Notes under the pieces: model-generated
What the model saw: the letters and a program-made list of their open reading frames with translations, nothing else
Told to the model about the DNA's origin: nothing
The model's database searches: none
Assembly (NCBI RefSeq): GCF_003368535.1
Contig: NZ_QSLN01000003.1
Span: 124,001 to 188,000, forward strand
Length of the DNA stretch: 64,000 nucleotides
Reading direction: 5' to 3'
DNA from: Ammonifex thiophilus
GTDB taxonomy: Bacteria > Bacillota > Desulfotomaculia > Desulfotomaculales > Ammonificaceae
Made by a program: the position numbers and the translations under genes
Shown: positions 37,201 through 45,565 of the stretch, in pieces
Layout of the letters: every line of letters starts with the position of its first letter
Position numbering within the stretch: position 1 is the first letter of the stretch

Positions 37201-38374
37201 CGCGGCGCAGGTCCTCGGCCTTATCTGTCCGCTCCCAGGGAAGGTCAATATCAGTGCGGCCGAAATGCCCGTAGGCTGCCGTCTGCCGGTAGATGGGACG
37301 CCGCAGGTCCAGGTGCGCGATGATGGCCGCCGGGCGCAGGTCAAAATGCTTGTAAATGAGCTCCACCAGCCGCTCCTCGGGGACTTTACCCGTTCCAAAG
37401 GTGTCCACACTAATCGAAACCGGTCTGGCTACGCCGATGGCGTAAGCTACCTGCACTTCACAACGATCGGCCAGGCCGGCGGCCACGATGTTCTTGGCCA
37501 CGTAACGGGCCGCGTAGCTTCCCGAGCGGTCCACTTTGGTGGGATCCTTGCCCGAGAAGCAGCCCCCGCCGTGCCGTGCCATTCCTCCGTAGGTATCCAC
37601 GATGATCTTACGGCCGGTAAGCCCAGTGTCGGCCTGCGGTCCACCGATGACGAAGCGCCCCGTGGGGTTGACCAGGAAGCGGGTTTCCCCGTCCATTAAC
37701 TCCGGTGGTATTACCGGCCTTATAACCTTCATCAACAGATCCTCTCGTAAGGTGGGAAGATCGATATCGGGATGGTGCTGAGCCGAAACCAGCACAGTAT
37801 GCACCCGCACCGGGCGATCCCCCTCGTATTCTACCGTCACCTGGGTTTTGCCGTCGGGGCGCAGGTAGGGAAGTTCTCCCGATTTGCGTACCATGGCCAG
37901 TTGCCGCGCCAGCTTGTGGGCCAGCATGATGGGGAGGGGCATGAGCTCCGGCGTCTCGTTGGTGGCGTAGCCGAACATTATCCCCTGGTCGCCCGCTCCT
38001 ATGGCGCTGTAGGGGTCCTTCTCCACACCCGTGCGGTACTCCAGAGCCTGGCTTACCCCCATGGCAATGTCAGGAGATTGCTCCTGGATGCTGGTGATAA
38101 CGGCACAGGTCTCGTAGTCGAAACCAAACTTGGCCCGGGTGTAGCCTATTTCCCGGATGGTCTCCCGCACCACCGCCGGGATGTCCACGTAGCACCTAGT
38201 GGTTATCTCTCCAGCCACGAAGGCCAGACCAGTAGTCACCAGAGTTTCGCAGGCCACCCGCGCCTCCGGATCCTGAGCCAAGATAGCATCCAGGATGGCA
38301 TCGGATATCTGGTCGGCCATCTTGTCGGGGTGCCCTTCCGTAACTGATTCGGAAGTAAAAAGGCGCTTCGCCAT
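37193..38374 (-). CDS. metK: S-adenosylmethionine synthetase
   Basis: 393 aa; makes SAM from methionine and [24 protein letters not shown] at the N-terminus, [15 protein letters not shown], and the P-loop-like [16 protein letters not shown]. Full length. Upstream sequence has a promoter but no recognisable SAM riboswitch. The thioesterase gene overlaps its 3' end. Confidence 0.96.
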   Translation of the reverse strand: MAKRLFTSESVTEGHPDKMADQISDAILDAILAQDPEARVACETLVTTGLAFVAGEITTRCYVDIPAVVRETIREIGYTRAKFGFDYETCAVITSIQEQSPDIAMGVSQALEYRTGVEKDPYSAIGAGDQGIMFGYATNETPELMPLPIMLAHKLARQLAMVRKSGELPYLRPDGKTQVTVEYEGDRPVRVHTVLVSAQHHPDIDLPTLREDLLMKVIRPVIPPELMDGETRFLVNPTGRFVIGGPQADTGLTGRKIIVDTYGGMARHGGGCFSGKDPTKVDRSGSYAARYVAKNIVAAGLADRCEVQVAYAIGVARPVSISVDTFGTGKVPEERLVELIYKHFDLRPAAIIAHLDLRRPIYRQTAAYGHFGRTDIDLPWERTDKAEDLRRDA

Positions 38375-38441
38375 GCTCCATCAACTCCCATCCCCGAAAC
38401 TTGGTTTTTCTTAGGCACAGAAGCGACAAACAGCGGTTTTT

Positions 38442-38470
38442 AGTATACCATGAGCGATCTTAAGAGGCAA
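38442..38470 (-). promoter_or_regulatory. Sigma-A promoter for metK
   Basis: Minus strand TTGCCT (38470-38465) and TATACT (38447-38442), 17-base spacer. Confidence 0.7.
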
Positions 38471-38495
38471 TACAATCCGGAGAAGAAAAAGCCTA

Positions 38496-38531
38496 AAGTA
38501 TAAAGGCCGGGGCAGAGCTCCCGGCCTTTAA
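38496..38531 (-). terminator. Terminator of the alkaline phosphatase gene
   Basis: Perfect stem 38502-38511 with 38520-38529 (AAAGGCCGGG type), eight-base loop, short T-rich tail on minus. Confidence 0.78.
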
Positions 38532-38560
38532 ATGAGGGCAGGGGAGAAATTGATAGCTTT

Positions 38561-40174
38561 TCAGGCGGCTTTAGAAGCCCTAGCCTTCTCCCAGGCGGCT
38601 TTGAAGAGATCCACAGCCGCTTGGGGAACGTAGGTTTTGGTCCCGTAGTAAACGGTCAGCCCGTTAAGATGGATGGTTTTGCCGTTAAGCTTGGCCACGT
38701 TGGTGTTCACCGGCAAGCTTAACTCCACCCCTTCTTTGCTGACTACCAGCACCGGGCTTGCCGGGTTGCGGTCGTCCCAATAAACTTGGGCGCCCAAGGC
38801 TTCGAAAGCCATCCTCGCCGGCACGAAAAGCTCTTGGGTGGCCTTCCGCAGGTCAAGCCCCAGAACTTTGCCAATGTACTTGGCTATGTCGGTATTATCG
38901 ACCACGCCGGTAAGCTTCTCTCCCTTGGGGGAGTAGACGTAGAGAACAACGTCCTCCCCCGTGTGTCCGTTGGTAGTCCAGCCGATGTGCGCCCGCTTCG
39001 ACAGCATCGGCCCCACAACATAGCTCAACTTGCCAGGTTTAGCTTCCTTGATAGCCTTAATCTCTTCCTCCGACAGATCGGCGATCCCGTAGTACCGAGA
39101 CACGGCCTCTATGACGTTGGAACGATCCGGAGCAAGCTTTTCCTCCAACCCCACTCCGGTAAGCTTGGCCCGCTTGAGAGGCTCAATGAAGGAGGAGAGT
39201 GGGAGCTTACTGTAGTTTCCGCTGGTAGCTCGGTCACCGATGCTAACTCCACCGTTCCCATGGTCGGCTGCCACGATCACCACGGTGTCCTTATTCTTCT
39301 TGGCGAAGTCCAGCGCCACTTTCACCGCCTCGTCGAAGGCCAAGATCTCGCTTACGAGATACACAGGGTCGTTGGCGTGAGCTGCCCAGTCTATTTGGCT
39401 TCCCTCCACCATCAGGAAGAAGCCCTTCGGGTTCTTGGAAAGAATCTCGATGGCTTTAGCGGTCATCTCGGCTAAACTAGGCTCTCTGACCGGGTCGCGA
39501 TCGAAGTCGGGTTTTAAAGCCTTAGGAGCAAACATGCCCCACACCTTACCCGCCTCGACCTTATGAAGCTCTTCCGGATCGGTTACGTACTCATAACCCA
39601 GTGCTTTGACCGCCTCGACGAGGTCTTCACCGTCCTTCCGGGCCCCTGGCTTCATGAAAGCGTGACCGCCACCAAGCACCACATCCATACCCTGGTACAC
39701 TTGCTGTTTTAGGATCGTGTCGTAGTCTTTCCGGCTGAGAGCGTGAGCAGAAAAGACCGCCGGAGTAGCGTGCGGAATCTCGCAGGTGACCACAAGCCCG
39801 GTGGACTTCCCGGCCAGCTTGGCTGCCTCCAAGACAGAAGCCACCGGAGTACCGTCGGGCAAGACAGTCACATACCCGGGATTAGTCTTGAAGCCTGCAG
39901 CCAGAGCCGTCCCTGCCGCAGCCGAGTCGGTTATGGGGCCAACGGCAGAATGTGTCCGCACCAGGCCGCAGGCCATTTCGTCCATAGCCAGCGAGCTCCC
40001 TCTGTACCACCGCGCCAGAGTGGTTCCCGCCAGACTCATCCCGTCCGGGATGAGAAAAATTACGTTTTTCACCACAGGGTAATCTTTGGAGTAGGCGGGT
40101 AAAAGCGGGAAACTCGCACAGAGCAGAAGAAGAACCAAGAAGGAAGCAAGGACACGGGTGGCGTAACGCTTCAA
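38561..40174 (-). CDS. Secreted alkaline phosphatase with C-terminal copper-amine-oxidase-like domain
   Basis: 537 aa exported phosphomonoesterase. Signal peptide residues 1-29 (KRYATRVLASFLVLLLLCASF). PhoA fold with metal site FLIPDGMSLA, nucleophile Ser in ITDSAAAGTALA (about 83), VEGSQIDWAAHAND, VAADHGNGG and NGHTGEDV. Residues about 445-530 resemble the stalk-type domain often found on secreted Gram-positive enzymes (FVPARMAFEALGAQVYWD). TTG start 7 bases after AAGGGAGGG; an overlapping ATG at 40181 is in another frame. Confidence 0.9.
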   Translation of the reverse strand: MKRYATRVLASFLVLLLLCASFPLLPAYSKDYPVVKNVIFLIPDGMSLAGTTLARWYRGSSLAMDEMACGLVRTHSAVGPITDSAAAGTALAAGFKTNPGYVTVLPDGTPVASVLEAAKLAGKSTGLVVTCEIPHATPAVFSAHALSRKDYDTILKQQVYQGMDVVLGGGHAFMKPGARKDGEDLVEAVKALGYEYVTDPEELHKVEAGKVWGMFAPKALKPDFDRDPVREPSLAEMTAKAIEILSKNPKGFFLMVEGSQIDWAAHANDPVYLVSEILAFDEAVKVALDFAKKNKDTVVIVAADHGNGGVSIGDRATSGNYSKLPLSSFIEPLKRAKLTGVGLEEKLAPDRSNVIEAVSRYYGIADLSEEEIKAIKEAKPGKLSYVVGPMLSKRAHIGWTTNGHTGEDVVLYVYSPKGEKLTGVVDNTDIAKYIGKVLGLDLRKATQELFVPARMAFEALGAQVYWDDRNPASPVLVVSKEGVELSLPVNTNVAKLNGKTIHLNGLTVYYGTKTYVPQAAVDLFKAAWEKARASKAA

Positions 40175-40199
40175 CAGGCATCCCTCCCTTTAAAATTAT

Positions 40200-40219
40200 T
40201 GGTCTACAGGACCAGTATA
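40200..40219 (-). promoter_or_regulatory. Possible promoter/operator before the phosphatase
   Basis: Minus-strand TATACT (40219-40214) followed by an inverted repeat TGGTC-5-GACCA (40200-40214). No convincing -35. It could be a regulator site near the start of transcription. Confidence 0.3.
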
Positions 40220-40273
40220 GGGAGGGAATGTTAAAACTATTGCTTTGAAAGATTTAAAGGTGGGTTAAAAGCA

Positions 40274-40304
40274 AAACTCCTCCCGACCGAGGCGGGAGGA
40301 GTTT
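40274..40304 (-). terminator. Terminator of the tRNA operon
   Basis: Perfect 12-base stem 40274-40285 with 40293-40304, seven-base loop; T-rich on the minus strand beyond 40276. Confidence 0.8.
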
Positions 40305-40313
40305 AGGTGCTAA

Positions 40314-40389
40314 TGGTAGCGCCAACGGGATTCGAACCCGTGCCTCCACCTTGAGAGGGTGGTATCCTAAACCCCTAGACGATGGCGCC
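40314..40389 (-). tRNA. tRNA-Glu (anticodon CTC)
   Basis: Cloverleaf on minus: acceptor GGCGCCA with TGGCGCT (G-T closing pair), anticodon stem CCACC/GGTGG around loop CTCTCAA (anticodon CTC, reads GAG), T-arm ending GGTTCGAATCC, and an encoded CCA at 40316-40314. Confidence 0.93.
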
Positions 40390-40394
40390 ACTTT

Positions 40395-40468
40395 TGGCTG
40401 CGGGACCTGGATTCGAACCAGGACTACATGATCCAGAGTCATGCGTGCTACCGTTACACCATCCCGCA
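40395..40468 (-). tRNA. tRNA-Gln (anticodon CTG)
   Basis: Cloverleaf on minus: acceptor TGCGGGA with TCCCGCA (the U1-A72 pair and G73 expected of tRNA-Gln), anticodon stem CATGA/TCATG around loop CTCTGGA (anticodon CTG, reads CAG), GGTTCGAATCC T-loop, encoded CCA at 40397-40395. A likely GatCAB substrate. Confidence 0.93.
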
Positions 40469-40481
40469 GCGACCACTTTTA

Positions 40482-40510
40482 ATTATAGCCACCTCCTCCC
40501 CTTTTGGCAA
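40482..40510 (-). promoter_or_regulatory. Strong promoter of the tRNA-Gln/tRNA-Glu operon
   Basis: Minus strand TTGCCA (40510-40505), perfect TATAAT (40487-40482), 17-base spacer, 14 bases before the first tRNA. Confidence 0.85.
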
Positions 40511-40524
40511 GGGGTAAAAGGCTC

Positions 40525-41115
40525 CTATCCTTCTCTTTCGTTAAGTCCGAGGAAAAGCAGATTCTTGAGGGTTTGCAGAAGACTCTCGTAGTGATACTGC
40601 CGCTCGAACAGGAAAGCATTGAGAGCAGCCACTGCCACGGCGCCGAACACCCCCATGGCCGCCGTGTTGACTTCCAGGTCTTGGCGGATTATTCCCTCCG
40701 CCTGGCCCCGCTGTAAGAGGTCCTTGATAATGCCGATATATCCTGAACGTAGCCTTTCTAACTGCTTCTCCCACCTACTTCCTAGGCCCCAGACCTCACT
40801 GAGCAGAAGCTTGCAGTAGTCCCGATACTCCTCAAAGAAGCTAAGTTGAGCTCCGATCAAAGCCTCGAGTTTGCTGGAAGTATCCCTGCGGCGCGCTATT
40901 TCCCGCTTAACAGCCGCTTCCAGCCGCTCGATGCCCTCCTCGATGAGCGAGAGAAAAAGCTCTTTCTTGCTCCGGTAGTTATAGTAGAGGGTGCCTTTGG
41001 CAATACCAGCACGTCTTGCTATTTCCTCCATGGTTGCCTTGGCAAATCCCTTCTCAGAAAACACCGCAACAGCAGCCTCAAAAATGGGTAAACGCTTAGT
41101 TGAAGTGCGCTCCAT
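40525..41115 (-). CDS. TetR/AcrR-family transcriptional repressor
   Basis: 196 aa. N-terminal helix-turn-helix residues about 22-55 (TMEEIARRAGIAKGTLYYNYRSKKELF), followed by a helical ligand-binding domain. It is the last gene of a UbiA-like/MFS operon and overlaps the exporter gene by 20 bases. It probably represses this operon through the palindrome at 43520-43539. Confidence 0.9.
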   Translation of the reverse strand: MERTSTKRLPIFEAAVAVFSEKGFAKATMEEIARRAGIAKGTLYYNYRSKKELFLSLIEEGIERLEAAVKREIARRRDTSSKLEALIGAQLSFFEEYRDYCKLLLSEVWGLGSRWEKQLERLRSGYIGIIKDLLQRGQAEGIIRQDLEVNTAAMGVFGAVAVAALNAFLFERQYHYESLLQTLKNLLFLGLNEREG

Positions 41116-42649
41116 CCGTTCCCTCCTCCTGCTTCGTTTTGCCCGGACCTATCTTCCGAAAGCAACATAACACGATAATACCTAAAGCCGCAAGAACGCC
41201 AAAAATCACCGCCAGGACGAAAGCGTCGTCTAGGGCATATACAAAAGCTTGTAACTGGAGCTGAGCCGCAATTAAAGCCCAGACCCCAGAAGAATCGTGC
41301 GGCCCTATAGAGGCCCAGGAGAGCCGCGTTAAAAGTTCAGGAAGCATTGGGTAGTTGTAGGTAAACTTTTCTGCCAGGTGGACGAAGTGGGCTTCCTGGT
41401 GCGTCTGAGCCACCGTCGACATCAAGGCGATCCCGAAGGAACTCCCCACCTGGCGTAACATGTTAAGGATGCTGGTTGCCTGGTTATTCAGTTCCGGTGG
41501 AACCACGTCCAGGGCAGCGGTCATCACCGGCATAATCCCTAGACCCATGCCGAAGCCCAGCAAAATGAGGTTTGGCGTCAGGAAAGAAACCGTGGTATCC
41601 AGACCAAGGCGGGTTAAACCAAGAGTACCCCAGATGACTAAAGAAGTTCCGGTAAGAGCAAGTGGTCCCGGTCCCACCCGGCCAGTAAGGAACCCGGCGA
41701 TCGGAAGGGCTACCATTGCCGCCAGCGCCTCGGGAAGCAAAATTACGCCCGTCGCCAGTGGTCCGTAACCCTGAACGTCCTGAAGGAAAATGGGCAACAG
41801 AAAAAGGCTTCCCATGATGGCCATGATCGCCAAGGTTATCGCTAGAGCTCCGGCGGTGTAGACCGGGTGGCAGAAGAGCTTTATCTCCATCAATGGGTCC
41901 TGACGACCTACCTCCCACAAGGGGAAAAGGACGAAGGAAAAGCCGGCGTAAACCAGCAGCAACACAATATACGGTGCACCCCAGCCATCAGACGGTGCCT
42001 TGTTCAAGGCCAACAAAAAACCGCTTAAAGCTGGTGCTAACAAGAAAAAGCCGACGTAGTCTATCTTGCGGGGATGAAGGGCAAACTCAGGCATCGCCAA
42101 AAAGGTCAGAAGGATGGCCAGCAAACCTATGGGAAGGTTGAGGTAGAAAATCAAGCGCCAGGTAGCATGCTCGACCAGGTAACCGCCGAGAATAGGGCCA
42201 ACTGCGGGAGCAACAAGGAGAGGTACCCCCATAATTCCCATAGCCATATCCCGCTCGGAAGGGGGAAAAGTTCGATAAACGATGCTGATTCCAAGCGGCA
42301 TGATCATCCCGCCGCCCAATCCCTGAAGTACCCTAAAGAAGACGAGAGTATCGAAATTCCACGCCAGCCCGCAGAGAAAGGAACCGGTAGTGAACAGGCC
42401 CATACTGATTAAGAAAAGACGTCTCATCCCATAGGTGTCGGCCAGAAAAGCCGTGAGAGGTATGACAACTCCCATAGCCATGAGATAAGCCGTACTTATC
42501 CAATGAATATCATCAACGCCGACGCCGAATTCGGCCATAAGATGAGGTATGGCCACGTTTACTACGGTAATGTCAAGGAGATCAAGGGCCAGCCCCGTGA
42601 CGATAGCAGCAAGAATCAGCCATTTTCTCCGCTGCGCAAGCTCCTCCAT
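41096..42649 (-). CDS. DHA2-family MFS drug exporter (EmrB/QacA type)
   Basis: 517 aa, about 14 transmembrane helices. N-terminal DHA2 signature (DLLDITVVNVAIPHLMAEF), LADTYGMRRLFLI between helices 2 and 3, and GILGGYLVEHATWRLIFYLNLPIG, a typical antiporter motif C region. Proton-driven export of a hydrophobic drug or metabolite is likely. Overlaps the UbiA-like gene by 34 bases and the TetR gene by 20. Confidence 0.92.
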   Translation of the reverse strand: MEELAQRRKWLILAAIVTGLALDLLDITVVNVAIPHLMAEFGVGVDDIHWISTAYLMAMGVVIPLTAFLADTYGMRRLFLISMGLFTTGSFLCGLAWNFDTLVFFRVLQGLGGGMIMPLGISIVYRTFPPSERDMAMGIMGVPLLVAPAVGPILGGYLVEHATWRLIFYLNLPIGLLAILLTFLAMPEFALHPRKIDYVGFFLLAPALSGFLLALNKAPSDGWGAPYIVLLLVYAGFSFVLFPLWEVGRQDPLMEIKLFCHPVYTAGALAITLAIMAIMGSLFLLPIFLQDVQGYGPLATGVILLPEALAAMVALPIAGFLTGRVGPGPLALTGTSLVIWGTLGLTRLGLDTTVSFLTPNLILLGFGMGLGIMPVMTAALDVVPPELNNQATSILNMLRQVGSSFGIALMSTVAQTHQEAHFVHLAEKFTYNYPMLPELLTRLSWASIGPHDSSGVWALIAAQLQLQAFVYALDDAFVLAVIFGVLAALGIIVLCCFRKIGPGKTKQEEGTDGAHFN

Positions 42650-43467
42650 ACAGCCCTCCAGTCCCGCCAGTAGATTCTGTCTCCCGGCCCGTTAAGCCGG
42701 TAGTAAAGCACCCCGGAAAGGAGCACAATTACTCCGGCCACGGCAACACCACCCGGAATAAAACGCCCAAGCGCCAAAGCAAGCCCTCCCAAAAACAAAA
42801 TGGTGACCGCCTTTTCCAGGTAGGGGTGCCGGGCATAAAACACCGTATACTCTTTACCGGCCGTCGTCCCAAGCTTTAAGAGGTAACGCCCCTCGGCAGT
42901 ATAAGCAGCGACGTAAATGACTAGGCGCTGAAGATAGACAAGCAGGCAGGGAAAAGGAAGCGGCCAGATCCCTGCTACGGCAACGTAACCTGCCGCAAAC
43001 CTTACCACAGAGCCACAAGCCGCTACTCCAGCATTGATTACGGGAATCCTTTTAATACTGTCGTACAGGAGCTGGATTAAGGGGAGGAGTAAAGCGAAGA
43101 TTAATGCTCGGGGTTGATAAAGCGACAGAAAAAGAATTCCCGTAAAGAGACGAAGGGCGAAGAGAAAAGGCAACCATCTTACCGGAAAATAAGCAGCTGC
43201 CGAAACTCGTTCCCTCTTTCGTGGGTGCAGACGATCGGTAGCCGCGTCGCGGTAATCGTTAAGCCAGTATTTGGCCTGGTTAACCATGAATTCGAGACCA
43301 AACCAAACAACCGCTATATCAGCCACCGGAACTCCAACCTTATATTTTAACCAGGTAGCGTAAACGACGCCGCCCCAGAAGTAGATGGAACCGCCCATTA
43401 TGGCTCCTGGACGGGGCAGCAAAAGATACAAAACTAGTTTCGTGAAATCCGCAGCGCGCGAGCGGAT
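42616..43467 (-). CDS. UbiA-superfamily prenyltransferase-like membrane protein, apparent AUC start
   Basis: About 283 aa with seven to eight membrane segments. The first Asp-rich motif of UbiA enzymes is visible as NDYRDAATD; the second is not clear, so catalytic activity is uncertain. The first canonical in-frame start is TTG at 43431, without an SD; coding-like residues (DFTKLVLYLLLPRPG) continue upstream to a TGA, and the only codon well placed behind GGGGAGGG is ATC at 43467. First gene of the exporter operon; it may prenylate or modify the exported compound (inference). Confidence 0.6.
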   Translation of the reverse strand: MRSRAADFTKLVLYLLLPRPGAIMGGSIYFWGGVVYATWLKYKVGVPVADIAVVWFGLEFMVNQAKYWLNDYRDAATDRLHPRKRERVSAAAYFPVRWLPFLFALRLFTGILFLSLYQPRALIFALLLPLIQLLYDSIKRIPVINAGVAACGSVVRFAAGYVAVAGIWPLPFPCLLVYLQRLVIYVAAYTAEGRYLLKLGTTAGKEYTVFYARHPYLEKAVTILFLGGLALALGRFIPGGVAVAGVIVLLSGVLYYRLNGPGDRIYWRDWRAVWRSLRSGENG

Positions 43468-43500
43468 GTAATTTCCCTCCCCTCAAGCTTTAAACTATAA

Positions 43501-43528
43501 AGTATAATTTTTATACCCACTAGTCTAA
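43501..43528 (-). promoter_or_regulatory. Promoter of the UbiA-MFS-TetR operon
   Basis: Minus strand TTAGAC (43528-43523) and TATACT (43506-43501), 16-base spacer. The -35 lies within the palindrome described separately. Confidence 0.65.
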
Positions 43529-43560
43529 AAGAAGACTAGCCAGTCCAAAAGCAGTCTGTC
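43520..43560. promoter_or_regulatory. Probable TetR operator with a second, degenerate copy
   Basis: Perfect inverted repeat CTAGTCT-6-AGACTAG at 43520-43539, covering the -35. Immediately beyond, 43540-43559 repeats the unit imperfectly (AGTCCAAAAG against AGTCTAAAAG), a 20-base tandem period. The arrangement fits autoregulation by the operon's TetR protein. Confidence 0.7.
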
Positions 43561-43661
43561 AACCTCGAATTTTTCTGAATATGCATACCAGCACCATGGG
43601 CGGGCGCAGACTATAAGCAGCTACCGAAATCTTTTGAAGCCTCCGAAGGGAGTGAATAAAG

Positions 43662-43979
43662 GTGTTTGTAATTAAAGGCAAGCAGATACTCGACGATCGC
43701 GTGGATGTCTGCCCCTCTCCCGCCTTCAAGGGAAGGGATGTGCTCATCCGTTACAAAGGGCTTTTGGCCAAGAGTGGGGCCGACCGGGTCTTCTGCCACT
43801 ACGGCTACGACGGGTGGAAGAACGTCAATACGGTAGAAATGCGCCGGGAACCCGACGGCTCCTTTGTGGCCTCCATCCCGGTAAATGGCCAGAGTGAGAT
43901 CAACTTCTGCTTCAAAGACAGCGCCAACAACTGGGACAACAACAGCGGCTGGAACTGGGCTACAGACATCCGTCATTAA
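43662..43979 (+). CDS. Stand-alone carbohydrate-binding module (CBM53-like)
   Basis: 105 aa consisting only of a starch/glycogen-binding-type beta-sandwich: VLIRYKGLLAKSGADRVFCHYGYDGW, FVASIPVNGQSEINFCFKDSANNWDNNSG. No signal peptide and no catalytic domain, so a cytosolic polysaccharide such as glycogen is the likely ligand. GTG start after GAAGGGAG. Followed by a terminator. Confidence 0.75.
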   Translation: MFVIKGKQILDDRVDVCPSPAFKGRDVLIRYKGLLAKSGADRVFCHYGYDGWKNVNTVEMRREPDGSFVASIPVNGQSEINFCFKDSANNWDNNSGWNWATDIRH

Positions 43980-43990
43980 AAGCGCGGGCA

Positions 43991-44027
43991 AAAAAGGGCG
44001 GGCGCACGATGCCCGCCCCAAATTTTT
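43991..44027. terminator. Bidirectional terminator
   Basis: Stem GGGCGGGC (43996-44003) with GCCCGCCC (44011-44018), T-run at 44023-44027 on plus and A-run 43991-43995 serving the minus-strand rhomboid gene. Confidence 0.83.
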
Positions 44028-44688
44028 AGCGCCGCCGGAAGACGTGTACCAGCACCGCGCCGGAGACAAACCCTCCTATGTGAGCCCACCAAGCCACCGG
44101 CTCCCCCGGCACCCCTAAAGAGGCCACCCCGCTTAGAAGCTGCAGCCCAAACCATAGGAAAAGAAATAGCACGGCCGGCAGCTCGACTAGGGTGATGAAG
44201 ATGAATATGGGCACCAAAGTGAGCACCCGCGAGTGGGGAAAGCTCACGAAATAAGCTCCCAGCACTCCGGCTACGGCACCGCTGGCCCCAATGGTGGGAA
44301 CGTGAGAGTCGGGATTCATCCATACGTGCAGAAGACCGCCTATAAATCCGGTGAAGAGGTAGAACACGAGAAAGCGAAAATGACCCATGATATCTTCCAC
44401 GTTGTCTCCAAAAACCCACAGATAAAGCATGTTCCCCAGAACGTGAATCCAGCCCCCGTGCAGAAACATAGAGGTCAAGAAAGGGAAGTAAGTCTCCAAA
44501 GAAAAAGGAGCAAGCGCTAGGTGACCAAGTTCACGGGCAGGAACTACCCCCAGGGTTCTCACCAGCAGGTCCAGCTCCCGGTGGCTGAGGCTTAGCTCGT
44601 AAAGGAAGATGAGAAGATTGGCTGCTATTATGGCCACCGTCACTATGGGGAAATGTTTCGAACGGATGGTGTCGCGCAGAGGTATCAT
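44026..44688 (-). CDS. Rhomboid-family intramembrane serine protease
   Basis: About 220 aa, six membrane helices. Catalytic Ser in GASGAVAGVLGAY, catalytic His in AHIGGFVSGAVLVH, oxyanion-side Asn/His region MFLHGGWIHVLGNMLYLW. ATG at 44688 (MIPLRDTIRS) is the family-typical start; a GTG at 44718 adds ten residues. The upstream rsgI frame overlaps its 5' part, probably an artefact of a frameshift there. Confidence 0.9.
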   Translation of the reverse strand: MIPLRDTIRSKHFPIVTVAIIAANLLIFLYELSLSHRELDLLVRTLGVVPARELGHLALAPFSLETYFPFLTSMFLHGGWIHVLGNMLYLWVFGDNVEDIMGHFRFLVFYLFTGFIGGLLHVWMNPDSHVPTIGASGAVAGVLGAYFVSFPHSRVLTLVPIFIFITLVELPAVLFLFLWFGLQLLSGVASLGVPGEPVAWWAHIGGFVSGAVLVHVFRRR

Positions 44689-45565
44689 CTGAAGAAATTT
44701 TCCCCCTCTTAGATTCACTTCTGCCTTTCAAAGGATGGCTACCCTCTTCCCTTTTTATCCCCCCTCCCCCTTTTTTCGCTCCTCCAGAACCCGTTTCCTG
44801 CTTCATTTTCTTCACCACAACTTCTCTCCCCTCCCCGCGGAGCAGCTCCTCTACCCCCACTCCGTACCGCTCCTCTAGCTGCCTCAGCCTCACGCACTTT
44901 ATTTCCGCTACTTTTGGTTCCTTTCCTTTCCAGAGAGCCACCCCTCTGAGGAGAGCGTAGCGACCGGGAGAAAGATCGGCCCGGCGGGCTTCCTTACCGA
45001 AAGCCAGAGGGAGATCGAGCACCACCACCTTGGCCTCCACCTGGTCCCGGGTCAACTCTTCTTCTACCCAAGAGGCCACTTCCTGGAGAGCTAGCACCGG
45101 TTCGGTCTGAACCACTGCTACCAGTACCACTCCCCCCGAACCGGAGCGCAGGAAACCAAAGGAGCAAGCCCGCTCGAATAAGATGCCGAGCACCTGCTTT
45201 AAGGGCAGACCCTTGATGCCGGCCCCTGCCAACAGTTTACGCCCCTCCTCATCGTAAGGGTGCAGGGCAACGACCTTTCCCTCCCGGTTGACGCCCAGCT
45301 CCAAGCTGGGATTGAGGTCCAGAGAGATGTAAGCCGCTGGCGCTGGAGAGCACCAGGAGTAGAGGAAAAAGCTGGCCACCAGCAGGAAGGCAGCAGCCAA
45401 GGCCAGCGCAGCGTACAGTCTCCTTTTCCAGCCGGGGCGGTGAAAAACGGTTTCTTCTCCCACCCCTCTTCCGTCAGAAGCCACTTCTAGAAATTCCCCC
45501 TCGGGGGTGAGCACTATTGCTCTGCCCTTTTTCTCCGACAAAACCAGGCCCCTTTCCTCTTTCAC
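44531..45565 (-). CDS. rsgI: RsgI-like anti-sigma factor, 3' end probably frameshifted
   Basis: Membrane anti-sigma factor for SigI. N-terminal cytoplasmic RsgI domain residues 1-48 (KKGRAIVLTPEGEFLEV), a transmembrane helix about 51-72, and the conserved outer domain (AYISLDLNPSLELGVNREGKVV). After about residue 265 a Gly/Lys-rich linker meets the run AAAAAA-GGGGG-A-GGGGGG (44776-44759). Beyond it the frame merely reads rhomboid coding sequence out of phase. Losing one G would end the protein at 44755; gaining one would end it at 44739. The real gene probably ends there. Confidence 0.82.
   Translation of the reverse strand: MKEERGLVLSEKKGRAIVLTPEGEFLEVASDGRGVGEETVFHRPGWKRRLYAALALAAAFLLVASFFLYSWCSPAPAAYISLDLNPSLELGVNREGKVVALHPYDEEGRKLLAGAGIKGLPLKQVLGILFERACSFGFLRSGSGGVVLVAVVQTEPVLALQEVASWVEEELTRDQVEAKVVVLDLPLAFGKEARRADLSPGRYALLRGVALWKGKEPKVAEIKCVRLRQLEERYGVGVEELLRGEGREVVVKKMKQETGSGGAKKGGGGIKREEGSHPLKGRSESKRGKISSDDTSARHHPFETFPHSDGGHNSSQSSHLPLRAKPQPPGAGPAGENPGGSSCP

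Noticed and set aside
38375-38441. Possible SAM riboswitch upstream of metK
   Set aside because: The leader lacks the conserved SAM-I core sequences and a terminator; only a normal promoter and SD are visible.
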